From Meconema thalassinum (lineage: Eukaryota > Arthropoda > Insecta > Orthoptera > Tettigoniidae): 64,000 bases of DNA. The notes under the pieces were generated by a model, which saw nothing but the letters and a program-made list of their open reading frames with translations, had not been told where the DNA came from and did no database searches. The DNA is taken from NCBI GenBank assembly GCA_946902985.2, contig OX336388.2, forward strand, positions 128,900,346 to 128,964,345, given 5' to 3'. Shown one piece after another: positions 1-10,950 of the stretch; position 1 is the stretch's first letter; every line of letters starts with the position of its first letter. The translations under genes and the position numbers were made by a program.

Positions 1-690
1 GCCGAGCTCTGATGCGACGCAATGCGTAAAGACGAAATCATTGAGATTCGAGGAGACTGAACTGCGTTTTTCTGCGATATAACAGTAGGCCTACTTCCGC
101 AACTGACGTGGCGCGCTAATCGCTAATTCGAACGTGTCTCAAGGCGGCGAATTTAGCCAACCGCGGCCGAAGACTAACGATGTACAGCGTGCTAACACTC
201 ACGCTGCGCCGTATGCTTGCACGCGGTGCCTCGATCCCTAATCGGCTCGTATCGAAGTTCGGATCAACTCGTTGTTGCTCGCTCTCCCTGTTAGTAACGC
301 TTCGGGTAAGTTCCTGGACAATGACGACTGTTACGGCGCGCTAAATCGAACGTGTTTCTACCTCAAGGATATTACGGTCATTTATATGATGGCGTCAGTA
401 ATGAATGCGAGATATATGCGAGTACTTTTTTTCCCCTGAAATTTCAAATAAAAAAAATGGGGTGCGAGATATACGCGGGGGCGAGATATACGCGAGCAAA
501 TACGGTATATTTTCATTTATAAATTTTGTATTTTTTATATTTTTTATTATTTCTCTATCATTTATTTTCATTCTAGTTTATATTATATTGTATATATTAT
601 ATTATTTAATATTTTCTGCATTATTTAGCATATTTTTATTCATTTTTATATTTTATTTTATTGTAATTCTATATTTTATTTAATACTAGC
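1..690. other. No gene recognised; short GCGAGATATACGCG repeats
   Basis: The first 360 bases are relatively GC-rich and show no convincing frame, splice pair or RNA fold. The word gcgagatatacgcg, or a one-base variant, occurs at about 407-420, 463-476 and 481-494. AT-rich sequence follows up to 690. The open frame at 405-683 is a low-complexity Phe/Ile run and I do not regard it as coding. Confidence 0.5.
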
Positions 691-957
691 AGTAGTACCC
701 GGCTTCGCCCGGTGGAATGATGATTATATTTCAGTCTCCTTAACACTCAACGTCATAAATTATATTTATTTATGTATTCATTTCTTACATTATCAAACCC
801 AGTGACAATGTTTATACTTAAGTCACTATGGGAAGGCTCTGTAAAATAATGATCATTCTCGTGATATTTGTCTTCAGTCCGAGTCGAGATATGTAGTTAG
901 CGGTCCCAGAATTCGTGACATCTCAGTCGTAGAAGACTTTATGTGGTGATTAGAAAT

Positions 958-2180
958 ATAATGGACTTAATATCTAGGTCATTTGCCCCCAATGACGTTG
1001 AGGGCGTAACATCTAGGTAATTTGCCCTACTGATCAGGATGATATTGAAAATTACTACATAACTGACATATGAAACTTAGAAAATAATAGAAAAAATTAT
1101 TTTTAGGACTCACATTTCGGGAAAGACTTGATTATTTTTTGCCAAATAGCTCCCACTTAGATCGCTATCTGGTTAAAAGTTTCGTCTTTTTAAGGTTTAA
1201 ACTGTACGATAAATGTCTGAAGCAATTCCTCCAAGAGAAGCTTCCAGATTTCGCAGTCGATATATCGTTAACGTTCCTGGGCATCCAGTTGTCTTTTCTT
1301 CTGACGCAAAACATCTTCTACATAGTGATGATGAACATAGAAGCGACTACTGGCACATGTAACTTATCAACGAATGGGAAAAATTGATATTTTAAAGGAA
1401 TGAGAGGAATAAAATAGAAAAGAGATGTACGATATACCATAACAGTTGCTGTGAATTTTCTACGTGACCGGCTTACATGTTTCGGTACAGGTTCTGAAGA
1501 AGAGAACCAGATCATTGACATAAATGAATACAGTGACAGTAGATTAAATAGTATCCTAGACAGATGACACGCAAAGTAATAAATCACAGGCGATGAAGAC
1601 TGTGGTGTTGCTTAGTAGTACTGTATAATGGACGTAACATCTAGGTCATTTGCCCTTTTGATGAGGATGATAATGAAGACGACTAATACTGAACGGGTAT
1701 ATCAAACTTACAAACTAAGGGAAATACATATTTTTAAAATCACAGGCTAGGTAGACTCTGGTGTTGCTGAGTAGTATAATGGACGTAACATCTAGGTCAT
1801 TTGCCCCTTTGATCAGGATAATAATGAAGATGACTACTACTGAACGGGTATATCAAACTTACAAACTAATGGAAATACACATTTTAAAAATCACAGGCGA
1901 TGAAGACTGTGGTGTTACTTAGTGGTATAATGGATGTAACATCTAGGTCATTTGCCCTTTTGATCAGGATGGTAATGAAAACTACTGTTGAATTGACACG
2001 ACAAACTTACAAACTACCGTGATAGAAAGAATTATTTCAAAATTCACAGGCGATGAAGACTTATTGTGTGTGGTGATTAGTGGTATAATGGGCGTAACAT
2101 CTATGTCATTTGCCCTTATGATAATAATAAGGTAATGAAAAATGACTACTGAACGAACATGGTGTAATTTTAAATCTGAT
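958..2180 (+). repeat. Tandem array of about 150-bp units (taacatctaggtcatttgcc)
   Basis: The phrase taacatctaggtcatttgcc or a close variant recurs at about 966, 1008, 1628, 1786, 1936 and 2094. From 1600 on it is followed each time by a conserved run containing 'tatcaaacttacaaacta' and 'cacaggcgatgaagactgtgg'. The last four units are spaced about 150-158 bases apart. A diverged unit resumes at about 5405-5470 after a SINE insertion. No coding potential is seen. Confidence 0.75.
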
Positions 2181-3029
2181 ATAGGTAATTCAGATTTCTA
2201 CCTTCGATGTCTTCCAAAGTCTGAACGTTATTTTCTGGCTTAGGGCCAATACTCGATGTGTGTAGTGAAAGAGGTTATCGAGTACTGCTCGGCTCCAAGC
2301 TGCACGAACCTGAGAATATCGCAGATGATGACGATATATGATGACAGACGTTCGAGGGGGTTCCCGGTCCTATTCACATTGACCGGTGAATCACTCATTC
2401 TTTCGTAACACTACAGTGGTTTGAGCAAAGATCCTGTATGAACATCAGCATAGTCAGCAATACCAGGTAACATGGCGGGGTCTGGACATTTATCTCATGT
2501 CACCTCGCGATGAATCAGTAAGCTATTCTCACACCTGCCCCCTCCTCCCCCCTCCACCCACCAGGGTCTCACAACTTGTGGGACGTGGGTTTGCGACCAC
2601 GGGACCCCAGCTGAGTCCGGCATTGCTTCTATTTACTGGTGCCAGGCTCCTTTCAGTTCTCTTTCCTGTCAGCCTCCCTTGGTCAAACTCTTGTTCTCTT
2701 CCGACCCCGATGGTATCAGGGTATCCGAGGCCTAGCGACTCTTTCACTTTCAGGCCTTAATTGGCCCTTGTCTAATCATTCCTGATAGCCTCATTCTTCG
2801 AGGTGTCAGCCTTCTTTTTCTTTTCTTAATATCTCATGTCTTCTGCTCAAGACCCTCAAGGAGGCAGGGTGTGTGTAGCCCCACCACTTCTGGTGCACCC
2901 TGGATAGTGCTACATCCTCAAGGGCTCATGGCTGGTGAATTCGGGAGCTGGCAACCCTGAGGGTTTCCTGAGCTGGGTCCGGTTTTACCCTTTTTTTCCA
3001 TTGCCTTTGGGACGGACCCTGTCCTCTTT

Positions 3030-4028
3030 TCGGGAATGGAGTGGTCTGTCCGCAATTTCAAGCAGACAGTGTTACTCGCAGGATACCAAAGGGTAAGTAT
3101 ACAAATTTTGGTTCTGATCGGTAAAACGGTGTAGATTTGTGCCAAAGGGCCTAAATGCAGGGAATGGGGTGATCTGTCCGCAATTTCAAGTGGGCAGGGT
3201 TACCCGCAGGGTTCGAAAGGGTAAGTATACAAATTTTGGTCCGGATCGGTGAAACGATATAGATTTTTTGGCAAAGGGCCTAAATACAGGAAATGGGGTG
3301 GTCTGTCCGAAATTTTAGGTAGACAGTGATATTCACAGGGTTACAAAGGGTAAGTATAAACATTTTGGTTCAGATCGGTGAAACGGTGTAGATTTGAGCC
3401 AAGGGGCCTAAATGCAGGGAATGGAGTGGTCTGTCCGAAATTTCAAGCAGACAGTGTTACTCGCAGGGTTCCAGACGGTAAATAACAAATTTTGGTTGAG
3501 ATCTGTGAAACTGTGTAGATTTGGGCCAAAGGGCCTAAATGCAGGGAATGGAGTGGTCTGTCCGCAATTTCAAGTAGACACTGTTACTCGCAGGGTACCA
3601 AAGGGTAAGTATACAAATTTTGGTTCTGATCGGTGAAACGGTGTAGATTTGGGCCAAAGGGCCTAAATGCAGAGAATGGGGTGGTCTGTTCGAAATTTCA
3701 AGAGGACAGGGTTACCCGCAGGGTTGCAAAGGGTAAGTATACAAATTTTGGTTCGGATCGGTGAAACGGTGTAGATGTTTGTCAAAGGACCTAAATGCAG
3801 GAAATGGGGTGGTCTGTCCGAAATTTTAAGTGGACAGGGTTACATAGGGTAAGTATACACATTTTGGTTGAGATCGGTGAAACGGTGTAGATTTGGGTCA
3901 AAGGGCCTAAATGCAGGGAATGGGGTGGTCTGTCGGAAATTTCAAGTGGACAGGGTTACCCGCAGGGATCCGAAGGGTATGTATACAAATTTTGGTTCAG
4001 ATCGGTGAAACGGTGTGGATTTGTATAC
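3030..4028 (+). repeat. Tandem array, about 127-bp units, eight copies
   Basis: The phrase 'aatggggtggtctgtccg' or a variant recurs at about 3036, 3163, 3290, 3416, 3544, 3670, 3799 and 3915, giving a period near 126-128 with one shorter unit. Each unit also has 'gggtaagtatacaaatttt' and 'gatcggtgaaacggtgtag'. The units differ by scattered substitutions and small deletions. The whole unit repeats without unique spacers, so this is a minisatellite-like array inside the W element. Confidence 0.88.
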
Positions 4029-4031
4029 ATA

Positions 4032-4062
<31 letters not shown>

Positions 4063-4090
4063 AACATTGAGCTTTATATATATAGATCTT

Positions 4091-4728
4091 GATGACAAAC
4101 TGCTGGATTATGTACGTTTATACTCGTTAATTTATTGGAGAACATCTATTTTTAATTTGTGGAAAACTTAAACTTAAGCAAAACTGTTCATTTTCGACTG
4201 TTGGCACATTGATAGGTGCAAATAAAACTATCAAGAATGAAATGAAAACGTGTAGGTTTGCTTTCTTTGATTATGTGTAATATTGCCGAAGCCTCCCCCG
4301 CCCTTCCCCAAGTACAAGGCAAAACATAGGAAACAAATACTCATAACAAGAAATAACGAAGAAGAACACAAAGCAAAAATAAAAAGCAAAAACTGAAAAC
4401 AGAAAAACACATTAAAAAATCATCAAAAACAATAAAACAAAACAAAAAGCAAAATACACAAAACAACGACATGAAACAGGCGTCACAGCGGCCAAAATGT
4501 GTAGTGGACAGCAATTATGGAGCGTATTTTCTTACAGCAACAGTACCTGCAAATCGCTCACTTCGTACATTTTCTAAGTCATTCTTTAAAGAAATTATAG
4601 ATCAAAACATAAAGAGAAATTGTTCTGTGCTATAAAGGCAAGTTAATAGACCTATTTAAAAGCTCTTATTAGTTCAGATATAATTTTGTTCATCCTCCTC
4701 CAGAAGTAAATCCTAGTTACGCCACTGA
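4091..4728. other. Gene-free spacer with A-rich block
   Basis: No frame or known repeat head is recognised. Bases 4330-4470 are an A-rich run of caaaa/gaaaa words resembling the A-rich half of the GAGTCG inverted-repeat elements at 8154 and 45607, but no terminal repeats are present. Confidence 0.4.
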
Positions 4729-5510
4729 GCAATAGTACCCGACTTTGCCAGGTGTTTTTTTTTTTTTTTTTAAGGATGATAATAAATAGGCTACGGCTAC
4801 TGAACTAAAAAATCAAACTTACAAACTAATAGAATTAAAAAAAAAAAACAGTCGAGGAATTGGTTGGTTCTTAAGTTTAGGGGCTGCGACAATGCGGTCA
4901 TGTAGCCCCGTATACTTTGGGTGTGTGTAGAATCTGTTTGATAACCGGTGTTAATTGTGATGACTGTATTAGTGTGTGTTATCTGTTTTTTAATTTAAGT
5001 ACTGCAACTTAGAATTTTTCAAATAGTTCCTACTTTTGCCGCCAAGCGCCACCATCAACAACTACTAGGACAAGTTCAGAACTTAGCTACTAGACGCCAT
5101 CGCAGTCGGCTCTTGGCAACCAACATAGAAACCTAAGAGTGTTGTTTACATTCTTAACCTATCCAATTTAGCTTCACACAGGTGCAATTAGTGGAAGGTT
5201 CTTTAACATGCCATAAATATATGACATGGGACCGCCGTCTTTACTTCCCCTCCGAAGGAAGGCATACTGAGGGATTTTTAACGTTCTTGAAAAATCCGAC
5301 GGCTTCGGCTGGGTTTGAACCCGCTATCTTGGGCATAGAAGGTCAGCATGCTACCGACTACGCCACCGAAGCCACCACAGTCGAGGAAGACTCTTTGTGG
5401 CGGTGATAAGTAGTATAATGGATATAATGTCCAGGCCATTTTCCGCTAATGATAATGGTAATAATGAACATGGAAACGGCTATTTTAAATTATTTGGTTC
5501 CGATTAATTG
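4729..5510 (+). repeat. Second W repeat copy, split by SINE-A
   Basis: The head 'caatagtacccgactttgcc' at 4729 is followed by a poly-T run and a diverged W unit (atcaaacttacaaactaata). The SINE at 4860-5376 interrupts it. The W unit resumes after the duplicated 12 bases with 'gaagactctttgtggcggtg' and 'tataatggatataatgtcc'. Confidence 0.55.
4860..5376 (-). mobile_element. SINE-A copy 1 (tRNA-derived), 12-bp TSD
   Basis: A minus-strand SINE. Its tRNA-like head (A box tggcgtagtcgg, B box ggttcaaacc type) lies at the right end. The tail end 'ggttcttaagtttaggggct' lies at the left. The 12-base duplication acagtcgaggaa flanks it at 4848-4859 and 5377-5388. The plus strand reads as an open frame through the antisense of the tRNA-like head; that frame is a by-product of the SINE, not a gene. 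Confidence 0.88.
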
Positions 5511-5578
5511 AGAGGTTTTACAATATAATACAAAAGTGATGTACCGTAATTACATTTGCACGGGATAATATACATTAT

Positions 5579-6432
5579 TCTCACCATTGCTATTGATACT
5601 GGTGATGGATGATATACTAAAGGCAACAAAGAAGGCATACACAGGTACAAGAATGAACATAATCCTATTTGCTGACGATGTTCTAATTTGGGGAGTAAAT
5701 GAGATGTGGCCCAAGAACAGTTGGATGTACTGAAGGAAAATATTGAGAAATGGGAAATGAAAATTAGTGTAGACAAAAGTGAGACAATGTTAATGACAAG
5801 AGGAAAGAAAGAGGAAAAGGGATTGTTAAAATGGGAGATGTAGATCTGGTGGTAGTAGAGCACTTCAAATATTTAGGAATTTATGTAAAGTGCATGATTG
5901 GATATGGAGATCAACAAGAGAATACAATGTGGGAGTGTTTTCTCTCATCATGTTCAGAGTTTAATTTGGGATAAAGACAAACTACTGAAGGCTAAAGAAG
6001 TGATGTACGAGACCTATTACTTACCAATAATGATGTATGGAGCAGAAACCTGGCCTATGACGAGGAGAGATGAAAGTAGAATACAGGCAGCTGAGGAGTA
6101 TGGTACAGAGGACTAAGAGAGAGAGAGTGAGAAATGAAGACATTCGAAATGTACAGAAGCTGAATGGTAAGTTGGAGCAGAAGAGATTGAGATGGTATGG
6201 ATATGTGAAAAGGATGAATGATGAAACAAGTGATGGAGAAACGGGTGACTGGGAAAAGAGGACGAGGAACACCTAGAGTACGGTGGATGGATTTTGTGAA
6301 GGAGAGTGTTGGAGAACGAAACCTGGAGTGGAGTTCAGTGGTTGAGGAAGGATGGTGTACAGACAGAGTAAAGTGTAGGGGTGTCATATTTGCTCCGACC
6401 CGGCTTAGGCTGGAAAACGGAAATTGATGATG
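5579..6432 (+). pseudogene. RTE-like reverse transcriptase relic
   Basis: Decayed C-terminal half of a non-LTR reverse transcriptase. Visible pieces in order, over more than one frame: SPLLLILVMDDIL (palm motif region), the catalytic box ILFADDVLIWG at about 5660-5692, a KYLG motif near 5868, then the C-terminal tail with RGRGTPRVRWMDFVKESVG at about 6258-6315. The 3' end is ctggaaaacggaaattgatg followed by gat repeats, as in other RTE-like copies. Several frameshifts and stops make it non-functional. It is 5'-truncated; no endonuclease is present. Confidence 0.8.
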
Positions 6433-6948
6433 TTGATAAATATATTTTATTCATTTAACCAATTAGGAGTTTTATTCGGTTCCTTAAAAGGAAACAATTT
6501 TGCAGATGATTCGCCATTTCTGACAATCTGTGGAAGTCCGTGCATTATTTAATGCATTGTATTTGAAAATCCATTCACAGCTGTGTGCTGGCACATGAGC
6601 ATGAGTTGTTTTTTTTTTACATAAACTTAAGCATCCACATTTGACTAGCACATGCCTTCAGCCTTTTTGCATTACAGTGGTGTTTTCTGAGGCTCTGAAT
6701 ATGGCTGACTTTTATTTTCATCATCATCATCCCTTTTTTTTGATACCAAGGCTATTGAGAGTTGTTAACGAATGATGATGATGAAGATGATGATGAGTAT
6801 TTTTACAGATGCTGAATTGACCATCATCCAGAAGAGGAGAAGACTGATATCCCTGCTACTTCCCGGATTTTTCCAGTTGAGAAGCTAAGATTGTTTAGCC
6901 AGTGCAACTCTCTGAGTGATCGAAGATTCTGTGTGTTGTGTATTTCAG

Positions 6949-7110
6949 GAGAGCTGCCAGCGAACAGGGGCTTATCCGTTTTGCTGTCCTATGTGCCAAA
7001 AGGTGATGAACTGTAACACAAGCAATCTACGTCGCCATCTCTACAAGCACTTCCAGTACCGGCCTTACAAGTGTGGCTTCTGTCAGTACTTGGGCTTTTC
7101 CACCAGTGAG
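6949..7110 (+). CDS. Internal exon of a C2H2 zinc-finger protein gene
   Basis: Exon of 162 nt (54 codons, phase 0 at both ends). The acceptor is a good pyrimidine tract ending tgtgtatttcag|GAG; the donor is GAG|gtaggaat. Residues 12-34 form a C2H2-type finger (C-P-M-C ... H-L-Y-K-H), with 13 rather than 12 residues between the second Cys and first His. After the linker FQYRPY a second finger starts at YKCGFCQYLGFSTSE and stops at the donor after its two cysteines. Exon 14454-14579 supplies the two histidines at exact family spacing, which is strong evidence for splicing and for a real gene. Tandem C2H2 fingers of this kind usually bind DNA in the nucleus. Which member this is I cannot say; upstream exons were not recognised here and probably lie beyond the left edge. 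Confidence 0.88.
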
Positions 7111-7261
7111 GTAGGAATGTGTTCTTTCTTCTTTATTCGGATCAACTCTACGTACAAATATTTAAAAAGGACTATGAATAATGAATACAGGATATCTACA
7201 TTTCTACCATACATATATACAGGTCTATTATACAAACAAATCACATATTGAGCAACAAATT

Positions 7262-7976
7262 TGAGAGCTAGATGATTTTTGCCCAGTATTGGGCGACGCC
7301 AATAGCGATGGAGGAGGCTGCAATCAAATCTTTCATAGTGGACTTTGAAGGACATAAGTCACACTGACATAAATGTTGCATTGTCTGCTGCTCTCCACTG
7401 TCACAGAGTGATGAGTCGCTTGAGAAACCCCACTTCTGCAAATTTACTTTTGTTCTGCCGACTCCTGTATGGAGTCTGTTAAGGGCTTTCCAGGTTGTCC
7501 ACTTCTCCTGGTGTCCACATGGAAGACTTTCCTTTGGCTCCATCCAGTTGGAAAGGTGGTTAGTTTTTTCTTTCTACATCTTGATCCTAGCATTCTCTGC
7601 TTTCCCTTGAAGCTTAAGTGATGTGCGGAGAAAACACTTTCTAGATTTCAGCCTCCGTGTGCCAGGAGGGTATCCATAGAGGGGATGTGCTTCTGAAGTA
7701 GATGATTGGAGCATTTGTTTGTTAGCTGCTACCTCCCTACGAATCTCACCAGGAACAATGCCAGCTAGAAGTTGGATCTTCTCAATAGGGGTTGGTTTTA
7801 AGCATTCTGTAATGATCCTGCAACTTTCGTTGAGAGCGGTGTCAATCTGATTCACAAGGAATGTGTTCATATATACTGTAGATAGCTTTGAAATAATATG
7901 AAAAGTTTTCAACATCAAACTGCTTTTATAAAAGCTCCTAAAATTACAAGAGTTACAGATTTGTGATTGATTCCAC
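7262..7976 (-). pseudogene. LINE-J relic, C-terminal reverse transcriptase region
   Basis: Minus-strand fragment of a non-LTR element. Reading 5' to 3' on that strand: IDTALNESCRIITECLKPTP followed by IREVAANKQ-type sequence at about 7850-7730, then WKALNRLHTGVGRTKVNLQK at about 7490-7430, then a Cys/His-bearing tail (LCDSGEQQTMQHLCQC). This order is the usual C-terminus of a class of insect LINEs (TG-rich 'LNRLRTG', then CDCG...QTMxHL). In-frame breaks make it dead. It sits in the zinc-finger gene intron, 150 bases past the donor. Related relics are at 22033 and about 30890. Confidence 0.75.
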
Positions 7977-8153
7977 ATACAGATTTTCTTTACATTAGAA
8001 AAGTGGTAGTTAGAGCAGCAGTTAAGTCTTCATATCAGATCTTTCAACACATTATTAGTAGGCAAACAATATTTTTGTGTGTCGCAGTTCTAGCTTTTTG
8101 CCGTCATCACAGTAGAGTACTCATAGGTCATTTCTGCATGTTAGTTTACAATT

Positions 8154-8761
8154 GAGTCGTCCAGTTGCAAAACTCGTTTAATCCACTTGTGAATAAGGAT
8201 CATGTCGTAAAATTATTTATTTAATTAGTTTAGTTTATTTTACTTTATTTTAATTTATTTTGATTTGTTTTATTTTGTTTTGTTTAATTTAATTTTGTTT
8301 TATTTTGATTTTGTTTTGTTTAATTTTATTTTGTTTTAAATTGTTTTACTTAATTTTGTGTTTTGTTTGATTTTATTTTGTTTTGTTTTATTTTGATTTT
8401 GTTTTATTTTATTTTATTTTGTTTTATTTTGAATTTCCAGAAAACAAACATAAAACCAAAAAACCCTAAGCAAAAAGAAAAAATCAAATCAAAAAACAAA
8501 AGCAGAAAACAAAAAACAAGAAACACAAAGCAAAATTCAAAAAAGCAAAAGCAGAAAACAAACACAAAACCAAAACCAAGTAAGAAAAGCAAAAATTAAA
8601 ATTCAAAAGTTAAAGCACAATGCAAACACAAAACCAAAAACACAAAGCAAAAAGAAAAAAACAAACACAAAAGATACGCAAGGCAAAGTCCAGAGAAACG
8701 TTCTCATGAAAATGATTCTTATTCACAAGTGGATTAAACGAGGTTTGCAACTGGACGACTC
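8154..8761. mobile_element. GAGTCG element 1: inverted-repeat transposon, TSD aatt
   Basis: The ends are long inverted repeats: gagtcgtccagttgcaaaac... on the left and its near-perfect complement (...gcaactggacgactc) on the right, at least 45 bases including 'cttgtgaataag'. It is flanked by a 4-base aatt at 8150-8153 and 8762-8765. The left half is almost all T-rich ttttattttg words and the right half A-rich caaaa/gcaaaa words, so the whole element could fold on itself. There is no transposase; the open frames are low-complexity Phe/Lys runs. A sister copy is at 45607-46135. Confidence 0.82.
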
Positions 8762-8888
8762 AATTCTACATTACAGTAGTTAAGGTCTTATCACTTACGT
8801 GTATCACAGCAATAGTAGCTACACCTCACATAGATTAGTTGGTGGACTGTTTGTTGATGAGATTGTCGTTTCTCAGTCTTGCAACATT

Positions 8889-9840
8889 CTTCTTCTTCTT
8901 CTCCTTAGTGTTTTCCTGCTGGTGCTGGGTCCGCTGCTTTGATCTTGCCTCACCATTTTGTACGATCTTGGTCATCTTGTGGTCTTAAGTTGAGAGTCTT
9001 CATGTCAGCATTTACTGTGTCATGCCAGCGCTGCTTTGGACGTCCACGTTGACGTTACCCATTAATTTCAAACGAGTGGGTGAAATTGGCAACTGTTATA
9101 GGTGCAGCACACAGGACATGACCATACCCTTGGAGACTCTTTTCCCGTGCTTTCTCTGTGATGGGTGCGATACCCATTTGCTGGCGTACAGTGTCATTTT
9201 TGACATGATGCAGGAGTGTGATGCCCATGGACCAACGGAGCATACGCATTTTCATCTTGTGTAATTGGCGCTCCGTAGCTTTATCCGCCGGTCAACATTC
9301 AACACCATATAAAGCAACAGGGCGTACTACTGTGCGGTATATTTTGGACTTCAGATGTAGTGGCATCCTTTTGTCGCAAAATACGCCTGTGACTTCCCTC
9401 CATCTCATCCACGCTGCCTTTATCCTACTTCGCACTTCATCAGCTATCCCACCATCAGTCGGCAGTCAAGATCCTTGATACCTGAAGCTTACAGTTTTCG
9501 TTAAGGTATCCCCATCAACTTGGATGGAGCTGTTGCTTGGGTTGGTTTCCAGGTGTTCAGTCTTCTTTTTGTTAAGTCTAAGAGACGGATGTTCCAGTCT
9601 TCAACTTGACACTGCAATCCTCTTCTAGTGGTATCAGCAAGTGCAACATTTTCTGCATATAAGCGAGTCCAAGGGACACTCCTTTGCAGGTCCCGTGTGA
9701 TTGTGTCCAGGACGAGGACAAAAAGCAATGGGGACAGTGCGGAGCCTTGGTGTACACCGACTTTCACTGTGAAGCTCTCCGAGATGCCGACAGTGCAATG
9801 TACACGACTTGTAGTGTTCTTGTATAGCATCTTGAACCAA
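8889..9840 (-). mobile_element. RTE-B retrotransposon, 5'-truncated, 16-bp TSD
   Basis: Minus-strand copy covering the reverse transcriptase C-terminal half: HQGSALSPLLFVLVLDTITR, a decayed active site reading YAENVALAD where YADD is expected, then MKMRMLRWSMGITLLHHV and APITEKAREKSLQGYGHVL. The 3' end is an (aag)n tail at 8889-8910. The 16-base tcagtcttgcaacatt flanks it at 8873-8888 and 9841-9856, so both boundaries are exact. The lost catalytic Asp and frameshifts make it dead. The 23775-24675 copy is the same family. Confidence 0.87.
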
Positions 9841-9856
9841 TCAGTCTTGCAACATT

Positions 9857-10358
9857 TAAGGTATATAAATAGTTATTCTTTCGGATGCTTAATGCTTGGG
9901 TATTTATCAGTAATAGTTGTCACGCTTCAAAGTTTTTGATGGGCTTTTTGTTTTTGGAGGGCAGAGACTGTTTGAGGGTGTCATTGTGGGTTTGATAGTG
10001 TTTTGTAGAGCTATTTATGTCTTGTATATTTGGATCTGACGATGCTCACTTAACGAGTGAAACATGTCATCACTTAGTTTTCTTCCTCTTCTGTAGCCTA
10101 TAACAAAATATATAATAATCACATGTGATTTTTTTCCTGGTTATTTTTCGCATGTTCCAGTAATAGGAATTATATTGTGTTGACTGGCTGAAAATTTGTA
10201 ATATCAATTATGGCATTGTGCATCTTACAGTACATGTCGCCCAGTAGAGGCCTGGTTTTCACTGCAGTGTTAAACTAAACATTGAATTGGAGAGTAGATC
10301 GCCTCAATGGCTCCAGCTCAAAAGATTTATGCCACAGTAGCTGTGGACGTAGGATGAT
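9857..10358. other. Gene-free spacer between RTE-B and the CAGGG element
   Basis: No frame or transposon ends are recognised. It contains the hammerhead-like motif at 10036-10068, listed separately, so part of it is probably an old repeat. Confidence 0.4.
10036..10068 (+). ncRNA. Hammerhead-like core motif 1
   Basis: Sequence order: CTGACGA (10036-10042), one extra T, GCTC (10044-10047), loop ACTTAAC, GAGT (10055-10058), GAAA (10059-10062), then CATGTC. CUGANGA...GAAA with a paired segment between is the hammerhead ribozyme core. The extra base before the helix is not canonical, and no complementary outer helix is obvious. Treat it as a candidate motif only. Confidence 0.3.
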
Positions 10359-10780
10359 CAGGGTGTCTACGACCCGGAAAAACCGGGAAAACCGGGAATT
10401 CTCAGGGAATTATGAATTTCTGGAATAATATGGGGAAAATCAGGGAATTTCTTTGTTAATCAGGGATTTTTCTCAGTTTGGCTATATCCTGTAAAAGTGG
10501 AAGCAATACTTTCGAAATTCGCGGGAAGTTATTGCTCGCTACTGATGACAGTGCTCAGCAGTGCCTTCTCAAGCTCAACTGAACGCATGATGTGGCAACC
10601 TTTCCGTTCGCCTTCTGCGCAGGAGCCAACTACGCCATTTTATTGGGCCTTGAGCGTTTTGTTAGTTGCGATCAGTATTGCAATTTAGCGATTTTGTCGG
10701 TAGATGTAACAACTTTGCCGACAAAATATTTAAAAATAATTTAGTATTATGTGGGTTAAGGCTTTCACGGCCCGGATTAC

Positions 10781-10935
10781 TATATAAATAATTCATGTTT
10801 TTTTGGGTTAATGCCGTGTGAAATTAAATTAGAACCATACGTTCTTTGAAAAAGGAGGCAAGGTTTCTCCGAAACGTATGTTTTTAATTTAATTTCACAC
10901 GGCATTAGCCCAAAAAACATGAATTATTTATATAA
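10781..10935 (+). repeat. Foldback element with hammerhead-like centre (motif 2)
   Basis: Arms of about 58 bases: 10781-10841 (tatataaataattcatg ... ccatacg) pairs with 10875-10933 (cgtatg ... catgaattatttata). The middle reads CATACGT (10836-10842), a loosely CUGANGA-like ctttgaaaa, GGAG (10854-10857), CTCC (10867-10870), GAAA (10871-10874), CGTATG (10875-10880). The outer CATACG/CGTATG pair is part of the arms. It sits inside the CAGGG element. Confidence 0.6.
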
Positions 10936-10950
10936 TTTAGTATTGTTTAT

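Larger units (their letters stand above)
691..4090 (+). repeat. W repeat, composite element with two tandem arrays
   Basis: It begins with the head 'tagcagtagtacccggctt', which recurs at about 4729 and 25096. It ends near 4055-4090 with a (acag)n run and 'gctttatatatatagat', like the tail of the 25-kb copy ('gctttattatattagtatag'). Two tandem arrays lie inside, listed separately. At 2497-2760 there is a GC-richer block readable in both directions without stops, but it shows no domain; a related piece (cagggtgtgtgtagcccc) occurs at 2862 and near 51353. Heads and tails of this kind are common in arthropod non-LTR/SINE-like repeats; the exact class is not determined. Both ends are approximate. 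Confidence 0.5.

Noticed and set aside
2497..2760. Pro/Ser/Leu-rich frame open on both strands
   Set aside because: No domain, no splice sites, inside the W composite repeat; parts of the neighbouring sequence recur elsewhere.
3030..4028. CRISPR array
   Set aside because: Regular spacing is due to whole 127-bp units repeating; there are no short repeats with unique spacers, no cas genes, and the genome is eukaryotic.
6800..6895. Possible extra exon upstream of the zinc-finger exon (after tttttacag at about 6809)
   Set aside because: The frame that would join to the finger exon meets a stop (taa) before a donor, and no finger motif is present.
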